From contig NC_135554.1 of NCBI RefSeq assembly GCF_964340395.1, forward strand, positions 2,776,001-2,840,000: a DNA stretch of 64,000 bases, read 5' to 3'. Both the position numbers and the translations under genes were made by a program. The stretch comes from Glandiceps talaboti. Taxonomy: Eukaryota > Hemichordata > Enteropneusta > Spengelidae. The notes under the pieces are model-generated. The model did no database searches, was not told the origin of the DNA, and saw only the letters and a list, made by a program, of their open reading frames with translations. Below are positions 23,138-34,100 of the stretch, piece by piece; position 1 is the stretch's first letter, and the number at the start of each line of letters is the position of its first letter.

Positions 23138-26100
23138 TAGTGGTATTAGTGGTGGTAGTGGTGGTGGTGGTGGTGGTGGTGGTGGTGGTGGTGGTAGTAG
23201 TAGGTATGCATCCGTCATGTCTGACAGCTCGTGATCCTCTGGATGGCGTGCCACCTATTCAGGTCAGCAGCTGTATTGTATAGGAGTGAAAGTGGTTGTC
23301 CCACCAGGTTCTTGACCCTGTCTATCCATCTGCTCCTTGTGTGTCCTGGTCTTCTGGAGCCTTTGATTTTACCCTGAAGGATAACTTTCTCTAGGCAATT
23401 ACCTTGTCGTCTGGCAATGTGGCCAAAATAGCTGAGGGTTAGCTGATTTACCCGATCCAAGAGTCGTTGCTTCGGGCCAATTTCTTGAATGATGCTGGCG
23501 TTACTTCTCTTCGCTGTCCAGGGTATTCTCGGCATTCTCCTCCAACACCACAAAAGCATTAATCTTATTTTGAACTGCCTTGGTGATGGTCCAGGACTCA
23601 CTGGCATACGTAGCAATGGGAAATATAAGTGTCTGAACAAGCTTGATTTTGGTAGCTTTGGTGACACACCTATCAGCCCAGATCTTGTGAAGCTTAGCCA
23701 TCGCTGATCTTCCCAAAAACAAACGTCTTCTGATCTCTTCCTGACATCCTCCAGTGTAACTAATATATGCTCCCAAAAAGTTGAACTTGGTGACTACTTC
23801 AACCTTTTCACCTTCTACAGGGCCGTAGCCTGACCAAATTGCCAAGAACTTTGTCTTGGTGCAATCTTGCATTTAAAATTTAGAAAAGTGCTATTTTACA
23901 TAAATTTGCATGTAATTTACATAATACATATTTTAGCATACGCAATTAAATATCATATGTAAGGTCAGAAAAAATAAAAAATGCTGGTCACGGGTAACCT
24001 AACCCATCGCATTGGGTAAGTAGGTCGATTTCATTTTTTCACAATGCTTGACAAGGATAAAACAAACCATATATAATGATAGCAAAATATTTCAGGTCGA
24101 GTTTAGATATAACTTATTCAGTCATCTTGATACTATCTCATACAATTTGTCTGCATAGCTACAGTTAGGAAATGTACACAATTTACGGTTAAACAAATGG
24201 TGTAGTTCCTCTCACCCTCTCCTCTCAAAAAATGTTAAGCCCCGCCAATTGAAACTCAAGCATTATTTTAGCCACCCCTTCTGTCACCTACACTACAGTG
24301 GAGATATAAAATCATATGGTACAATGATGCTTTGGAAGGAGACAACTCCAAAGGTGAAAAAAAATGAAAATAAGACAGTGTAGGAGGCCATTTAGAAGCA
24401 TAAAATATCAAACCATAGACATAATAAAATACCAGAATTGAAACAATTATGCTATGCCTTACATATTATTTGGAAGTGTATTTTGTTGCGGCAAAGCTGA
24501 AAGATATTATGCGGATGTGCACATGGTAAATGACTTCTCCTGAAGTTTAATTTGGTTCCAAAAAATCCCGAATAAAGAGCAAAACATTTCAAGACTTTCA
24601 GACTTTTGATGGCCCAATGGTCGTAAACTTTTGTTCAATTCTTTTTAGTGCACATTGGATATTTAATCTCAATTCATGCTTGTATGCAACATCAGAGCCA
24701 AGTAAACCACTGTATAAGATATTATATTATTTGGAATAGACTCAAATGTATATTGTTACATGTACTATTCAGAAAATATAAAGAAATATCCTTAATTTTG
24801 AAAAAAAAATGCGAAGCCCGCATGAGGATATATTGCCCATCACCAGAAAAAAAAATATGGGCAGGTTGAACAGCATTTTTCATTTTTTCGGGCATAATGT
24901 CGTATCTTTCAAAGTAGTTGCCGAAAAGATGTCACATTCAAAGTAAAAAAATGGATGGTGTTTTCTCAAATAAGTAACACAACAAAATAATCATTTTCTT
25001 TACCCAACTCCCAAAACTGTTGTGGCCTCGTTTATGTCGGAACCCAAGGTGAACTCAGTGAATTCTCCTTGTTATTATCATTATAATGGAAATTGAAGTT
25101 TGGATTTTGATGTCGAAGGTACAGCTCTGTTTACAAATTCAAGGCCATTCTTTCCATAGCAAATTGTCGCTTCCAAATGAATTGCGGAATAACGCTAGTG
25201 TCAGTGTGCAATGAGATAATTATATCAAACAACATTTTAACCAAAGACAACGTCGAACACAAATATTGAAAGAAATATCTTCAAATAGTGGATCTTAAAC
25301 TGCGTACCTAATTTAATAGTTTTTCAAGGCCACCGAATATTCCAAAAAGAGATCTACCGTTTCATCAGTATGAAATGTTTTAATATTTAAGGAACAAGAT
25401 GTAAATGAGATCGAGCGCATCTCAGTCACTGCATGCAGCATAGCAGGCGACCTCACGTTGAACGACTTTTTCCGTCTTTTTTTGAGTTTCAATGGCTGAC
25501 ATTATAATTGCGACTTGCTATCTTCAAATGAAGGAGACTTTCAAGACTACTGTTACTCGCGGAAAATGCACAGTGCATGTGCGCAATTCTTTTGTACTTT
25601 CCCGCACAAAGAATTTTTAATTTGCTGCAAAAAGTTACTATTTTTAACTGGACACATTTTTATTCAAAGTTAAGCCACCGTACAATAGCGATATAAGATA
25701 CATATTAGCCAGGAGTCAGCAGTGTACAGTCACTTTAGTGAACTATCCATTTAAATCGCGCATGCTAGGAATCGTCACGTAAATAAAGATTTTAATAGCA
25801 TCGCTATGTATTCAAAAAGTAGCTTTTTTTTCTTTCTTTTTTCCAAAATCTCAGGGGGGCCGGGCAGCTGCCCCCTTGCGCCCCCCCCCCTCCGCAGGCT
25901 ACGGTACTGTTCTATAGTTATGGGGTCGAGTCAGTATTGATATCATCACCAATTATCATTATTTTGGTCTTGGCCACATTAAGGTGGAGAACCAATGGGG
26001 CTAGGCTTTCATGTTTCACCTTAATTAGCAGATCACAGAACTCTTGGAGAGAGGGAGCGATGAGAGTAGTATCATCGGCATAGCACAGGTTAGTCAGATG

Positions 26101-28086
26101 TCATCAACCAATGGATAAACCTCCTTTCTGGTTGTCAACTGTTCTTCTCATTATGTATATAAGTTGAAAAGGGTTGGGGAGAGAATGCAACCTTGTCGAA
26201 CTCCCTGCCCCAGGCTGAACCAGTCACTTTCACCTTTTTCTGTTCGAACACAAGCAAGCTGACCTTTGTAGAGGTTCTGTACTAACTCTACTAAGTGTGT
26301 AGGTATACCCATAGGTAGGAGAGCCTTCTAGAGGACACCATATCTGACACAGTCAAACGCTTTTGAGTAATCGATGAAACAGAGAAAAGCCTTCCTCTTA
26401 AATTCTCTGCATTTCTCAATTTTTGCTATGTGATCTCTGTGCCTATTCCTCTTCTGAAGCCTGCTTGCTCGGGAGGTAGTTCTCTTTCCAGATATTGACG
26501 AAGTCGCTCATTTAAAACATGAAGCAGAACCTTGCTAACTATAGTTACAGTAAGACAACATAACACGTGAATGTTATCGTACATGATTACTATGGTTACA
26601 GTAAAACAACATAACATGTGAATGTTATCGTACAATGATTACTATGGTTACAGTAAGAGAACATAACACATGATTTGTTAATAACTGGTTTACGTCATAC
26701 TAGTAAATGAATTGGAATATTACGTCACATTAGTAAATGAATTGGAATATTACGTCATATTAGTAAATGAATTGGAATATTACGTCATATTAGTAAATGA
26801 ATTGGAATGGTAAGTAATTTTATTATAGTGACTTGATGTAATAAATACCTTTCAGCCTATCGGGCTTATAAGTCACCTTGAACAAAAAAAGGACACATTG
26901 ACAATATAGAGAGGTTATAGTGAAATAATTGTACATTCAGTGTGAGAGAAAATGAATTAACTGTAATCATTGTACGATAACATTCACGTGTTATGTTCTC
27001 TTACTGTAACCATAGTAATCATTGTACGATAACATCCACGTGTTATGTTCTCTTACTGTAACCATAGTAATCATTGTACGATAACATTCACGTGTTATGT
27101 TCTCTTACTGTAACCATAGTAATCATTGTACGATAACATTCACGTGTTATGTTCTCTTACTGTAACCATAGTAATCATTGTCCGATAATATCCTTACTTT
27201 AAGCCTACAAAGTTTCACTGCTACAAAATTTGCGATTTTACAGTCTTCAGCAAGTTCTCAAAGACATAATTTTCACTAATTACCAGACTGGTACAATGTG
27301 TTCATGTACAAGAAGGTATTTTAGACACTACTTATTTTTGCGTTTTTGTTTTCCACCGACGTTAGCGAGAAAACAAGTTTTTAGCGACAATTTGCATGTT
27401 TCCAGTATTATATGTTCTTTTACTGTAATCATAGTTGTTAGAATTTTGACGACAAAGTGTGTAAAGCAACCTACATGTGATCGTCTCCTGTACAAGTGTT
27501 CCAGTGTCTCTACATTCACAAATTCCCACCAGGCGATGAACCCGTCACCAGATATGTCAATTGCCTGAAACTAAAATTAATGGTTAAAACATCCAATACA
27601 TTAGTAATAACACATGATAGCGAGGGCATACACATTTCATCTGTTCATTATCATGGCAACATCACTTCGCGCGTTCATTTTCAAGTCATATAACTTCTTT
27701 TTTTTTAGAATGTCATGTGTATGAGTTGTAGTCAATGACAGTGTCTGTAGCATCAATGAGGTGTAACTATGATACGTGTTAATAGAGTTGTAGCCAAGAA
27801 GCGGCCATTTCAAGCACCTTGAGTTTAAACACCAAGCGTATCAACTCAGCTTCTATAAGTTCCCTAAAACCATTAGGGACAGGGACTCACTAAATCATGA
27901 TATGAGAGCCAGTCAGGACACTGACACTTTCAAAGCTAAACTCCATAAACGATATAACTAAGTTTTGTGTGCATCCCCCAACTGTGATATCCTTTGGGAG
28001 ATTAGCTGGTATTAGACAGACAGACAGACAGACAGACAGACGGACAGACGGACAGACGGACGGACGGACAGACGGACAGACGGACG

Positions 28087-28152
<66 letters not shown>

Positions 28153-31100
28153 TATCTTTCAGCTTATATAGTCGTTTAATATTGTATTTTAAATGACATT
28201 TGGCTGACGTGTAATACTTGCGTTTTATTTACTCGACTAGGCTAAATTTGCATTATGAATTATTCGACTGTTTGTAATGATAGTTGCAGCACTATTTTAA
28301 AGAAAAACCAACATGCTATGTAAGTAATTTTAACTGTATTTGTCAATGCATCTATATAATGCAATAATTTAAAATTAATATATCGTCTGACCTTTTTCTG
28401 ATAGTAATCTACCTTGTCTTCAGACATCTCCTCATTGAACATGTCACCGTGTTTCCTTCTGTGATAAGTCATAAACTCTTGCAAGGTGACTTTTCCATCT
28501 GTGAAAAGACCAAATAAGTCATTCGGAATCAGTAAGTCAAAGAGTCAGAGAGTCAGTCAGTTAGTTAGTCAGTCAGTCAGTCAGTCAGTCAGTCAGTCAG
28601 TCAGTCAGTCAGCCAGCCATCTAGTGAGTTAGTTAGTCAATCAGTCACTCAGTCAGTCAGTCAGTCAGTTAGTTAGTTAGGGAGTCAGTCAGTTATTCCG
28701 CCCACCCGCACGCACGCAAACATATTCACATGCATACACATACACACGTATTTTTCTTTGTTGATTGTCTTACGGTGTATCGGGGATCGGTTGCAGACAA
28801 AACAAAAACACCATCGCAGGTCTATTTCACACACAGGTCTTTATCATACACAAGTTCATTTCATACACGTGTATTTCACACACAGGTCTATATCGATACA
28901 CCGGTCCATTTCACACACAGGTCTATATCGATACACGGGTCCATTTCACACACAGGTCTATATCGATACACCGGTCCATTTCACACACAGGTCTATATCG
29001 ATACACCGGTCCATTTCACACACAGGTCTATATCGATACACCGGTCCATTTCACACACAGGTCTATATCGATACACCGGTCCATTTCACACACAGGTCTA
29101 TATCGATACACCGGTCCATTTCACACACAGGTCTATATCGATACACCGGTCCATTTCACACACAGGTCTATATCGATACACCGGTCCATTTCACACACAG
29201 GTCTATATCGATACACCGGTCCATTTCAGGTCGATTTCATACACGGGTCTATTTCATACACAGATCTATATCATACACAGGTCGATTTCATACACGTACT
29301 TGTACACGTAATGGTCATATATTGATGACTTGATCAATCAAATCACCTACATACCATGCATATACTAATCATAAACGTACATGATGAAAACACCAGACAG
29401 AGCGTTTTGTAAAACTCTAGCATAGTATGTCAAACAACCGTACCAGTATAGGTATTACGATTATTGTCTAGTGTAAAGAAACTACCTGAACATTTCAACA
29501 CTTGCTACGATTAATCACTGAGAGTTCCATGAAAAAAAACAACAATACCTGCATTCAGGTCTAGTCTGTCAAATTTCTCGATGACACCCTCCAATTCGCT
29601 GTCTGATAACAACTTTGCAATATTGTCCTAAATATAGGTAGAAAGGAAAATTTATTACCATATGATGTCACTCATACGTACACTAGCTGTAATCTGTGTC
29701 AGATATAATGACTCACTTCTCAATATTGTACACTGTGTCAGATATAATGACTCACTTCTCAATATTGTACACTGTGTCAGATATAATGACTCACTTCTCA
29801 ATATTTTACACTGTGTCAGATATAATGACTCACTTCTCAATATTGTACACTGTGTCAGATATAATGACTCACTTATTGATATTTTACACTGTGTCAGATA
29901 TAATGACTCACTTATTAATATTTTACACTGTGTCAGATATAATGACTCACTTATTAATATTTTACACTGTGTCAGATATAATGACTCACTTATTGATATT
30001 GTACACTGTGTCAGATATAATGACTCACTTATTGATATTGTACACTGTGTCAGATATAATGACTCACTTATTAATATTTTACACTGTGCCAGATATAATG
30101 ACTCACTTATTAATATTTTACACTGTGCCAAGTGTATTGAATCACCTTTAGGTAAACTTGTGTGCGAGAGTGTAATTTTACAGAGACTGCCAATAACATA
30201 GTTAGAAAACGTAATGCGTTTGTTATTTCATGGTACGGACCCTAAAATCAGTACCTTCATTGACGACACGTTAAACTTGCGCATGAGACGTCATTATTTG
30301 ATTTGAATTTGAATTTATTCGGTAAAATTAGGGAAATGTGTACAAGTATATAATACAAGGTATAACAAATCAACAAGGATAACACATAAAAGTATTTTTA
30401 AAAACGCTTATTTCCAATGATGTGATCTTCGTAGGGAAATTCAAAATACCATGGCAACAATGGTACAGAAAACTGTATTACATTAAACATGACAGAAAAC
30501 CAATTAGAGTGATAAAATACACGTATGATTAGACTTACAATTAAAAGAGGAAGGACTAAGATTTTACAACAATATTATGTTCTTTATCCTCTAGTTTGTT
30601 CCATAGAAAAGGTTGACATGGCTTTTAAAACTATTTTTTTGTATGAGATTGTTTCACTGAGAGTGGGAGACTATTCCAAAGACCAATGCCTGTGTATAAG
30701 CGAATGAACTCTTACCCATACCACTGACTCTTGGAACAACACATGACAGTTCACTCGCTCTCGTTCTATAACTGCTCAACTGCTTAATTGCTCAACCCTC
30801 AATTCTACAGGAAACATACCTACAAGTTTAAACTGATTATATCCAATGTGTGTTCTAGGAGCAGCACTAAGTATGTATCTTATGATGTTATTTTGCAGAA
30901 CTTGTAGTCTAACCTTCAACTTCTTTGTGAGACGACCACGACCAAGATGAACAGGCATAATCGAAATGACACTGGATCAAAGCCGAGACAAGTAATTTCT
31001 TTCTTTTCAGATTAAAATTACGAGTAGTATAAAATTTCAAGTTTGTTTACGCATTTAGATAGCACGCTAGAAGCGATCAGATAACGACTAATCCAATGAA

Positions 31101-34100
31101 ACCCCTAAATATGTCACACTCAACTTAAATTCAATATCATTTCCATGACAACGCACTTTGATTTTGTTAGTTGTATGCAAACGTTTCTTGGAGGCAAATA
31201 AACTGAAGTTTTACCCAGATGTAAAGATAGCTAATTGTCAACTCCATACTCAGGGTCTCCTCGGTCTCCAATATATCCTTCCCTGACACCAACAATTAAT
31301 GCTGAGTCATCAGCATACATAAACTTATACACTTTGCTGCAGCCTTCATATCATTCTCATAATATATCAGAAACAGAAGCGGCCCGAACATGAAGCCTTG
31401 TGGGATCCCACATGCAGTTCCTATAGATCCAGACTGAACACCATGGATCAACATCAACGACTTGTGACCTACCAGTTAGATACGATTTGAACCACTTTAC
31501 TGAAATTTCATTTAAACCTAAATATGTAAGTTTAGTTAACAATATCTCATGATGTCGAAGGCCTTTTGGAGATCTAACATAATCATACCGGTGAGGTTCC
31601 CTTTATCATTTTCTTGTTTGATATATTCTGACAAGTGAATTAGACATGTATCAGTAGCTATAGAATAAGAGGGCCTAAAACCAGACTGGAATTCATACAG
31701 TAAACTATTTTGGACAAGATAATCATTAATTTGATTGTACACCACTCTTTCAAACACCTTTGAAACAATACTCAATACAGACACAGGCCTATAATTACCA
31801 GCTTCAGTTTTACACTTCTTTTTGTACAGCGGCACAACAAGTACTCTAGCTTTCTTCAGATCATCCGGAAGAGAACCCGTATGGATAGATATATTCATAT
31901 GAGCTAGGGGTTTAGCAAAACCGAAGCACCATCTTTTACAAATCTTGCTGGAATATTGTCTAATCCAGTCGCTTTACTGTCACTCACATTACACAATAGC
32001 TTATACATTTGATCTTCTGTAACAGATGATAAACCAAACATGTTGTCTGAGATATCTTTACAATGATAAAATTGTGCTATATGGGAAACACCATAGCCAC
32101 CGGTACAAGCTGGTAGTTAATTGACAAGTGAAAAGGCAATAATTGTAAAAAAAATGAATTAAAATGATCAGAAATTTATCAAAACACAAACCATTATCAA
32201 CATTCAGAACAATATAACTGGATTTCGTTTTGCATCTAAAAGAAGAGCCAAGATCTTTTAAAACTTTCCATAATTTTTTGGGATGATTCTGATTATTATT
32301 AACAGCATTTACATAAAATTGAGATTTAGCTTTATCTTTCTTATATCTAATCTGATTTCTATAATGTTGGAATTGGTTGTAATCCGAAATGTCTTTTGAC
32401 CTTCTGAATTTGGTAAAATACTTGTCCCTCTGGCTAACGAGGTATAATATGTCACTGGTGATCCAAGGCTTACATAATACGGTCCTTGTCAGGACTTAGT
32501 TGTTACGTACTCAAATAAACGAATTATAGTATAATATTTAGCGACTATATCTTTAGTTGAGTGATACAGAAACTGGAGTAATTAGGAAAAACCAGGACTA
32601 GAACGATGTTTGGTCTATGCTTCTAATGACATGGAGTTTGGTATTGCTAGTATCAACACAAATACAAGACTATATAGTCAATTTTAACAAAACATTCGAT
32701 ATGATAAAACTATATATACTTTTATTGAGATCGATGAAAGTTAGAGACTAACATGTCCCCATTTATATCCAAGCCCTACGCCCTCTATCGGTGAATTTCA
32801 ACTATATACTTACGCAATCTGGGCAACTCCAACCAATCTTGGTTTTAGCTTTTTTCAGAGCTGCTTTACTATATTTGTCTCTACCAATACCAGCCATGTC
32901 GTACAAACAGTTGCCATGGTAGTACCTTCCACATACACGACAATCATAAAGCACGTCATTTTGAAACATCTTGCATATCTGACAATCTTGGTAACCGTGG
33001 TCAAACTGAAATCAAAGTATTACAAACATAAAGTAAGATAATTTACAGGTAGTATTAGGACATCAGTAATCCAATGGTTGTAGGTGGTAAATCACCAGGC
33101 TATGACATAAAATAAAAAATATCTACAATGTGCCACGAAAAAGTTTCTAGTGTCATTTTCTGTATCTGGCAGTCAAATATACATCTATACACTGCAGTCA
33201 CCATCTGGCCGTGGCGATGTATATGAAGTGATCATGTGTCGTCACTTGTGTATAAGGGTTGTATAATTACTCACTGCTATGTCCACAAACAAGCTCTTGG
33301 AGTAAGAAAACACAGAGCGTTAAAACTGGGAGCACCGATACGACTTTGTTTGGTGGTGTAGTCTGACAGCAGTAGACTAAACGTATTATCAAGGTCATTT
33401 GTACTTTTTGCTAAAGATTTGCCTAATAAAAGTTTGTGAGACGATGAACCTACATGTTTGTTTTTAAAAAAAAGAAAAAAAAAGTTGTAATGTAGAGCTA
33501 AATTTCCGTATGTCACAGTTTATCGAGAATTGAAAGTCCCCAGCAACATTATTCTTTAGACAAGACTATGACCAGATTGATTTGTTATCATGCTGCGGTA
33601 TGACGTCACCATCATTATGCAACAAAAGTAATCACGTGACAAATATTCAGTAAACTCTAATCGTTGATTTTTCCTTAGTAATTTTTTATTTTAATCCAGA
33701 CATCTTTAAATATCTAACCTCAAGTATAGCATAATACGGGAATGGTGACTGAAGCCCGTAATCCTTCAGTTTTTGTTGCATTGATATTGGCATTGGCGGT
33801 GGTGTCTTCTTTTCTGGGGTGTCTTTGACTGGGTTCAACTTAGCATCAACTCGTTTCTTTCGAGCGAGTTTGCTGGAGCTAAAATGTAATAAATCTATTT
33901 GAAACCTTTACATTCACAATACACATTACGTAATAACTGATTATAAAAATACATCTTGATGAACGATTTGAATGGCTTTTGGTCCCGACATGAAAATAAA
34001 TCATAATCTAGGTTGTCGTCAATGAAGTCAATGATGAAAGAATAAAAGTATTGCAAGAATTTCGAATACATTTAAATAACATTTTCTGACGGAATGGTTA

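Noticed and set aside
22208-23283. Poly-Leu, poly-Ser and poly-Val frames of about 290-350 codons
   Set aside because: Direct translations of the GTA/GTG trinucleotide array.
25100-25160. CGAAGGTACAGCT match to the last PHF24 exon
   Set aside because: Only about 13 bases agree and the rest of the exon does not align convincingly, so chance is the simpler explanation.
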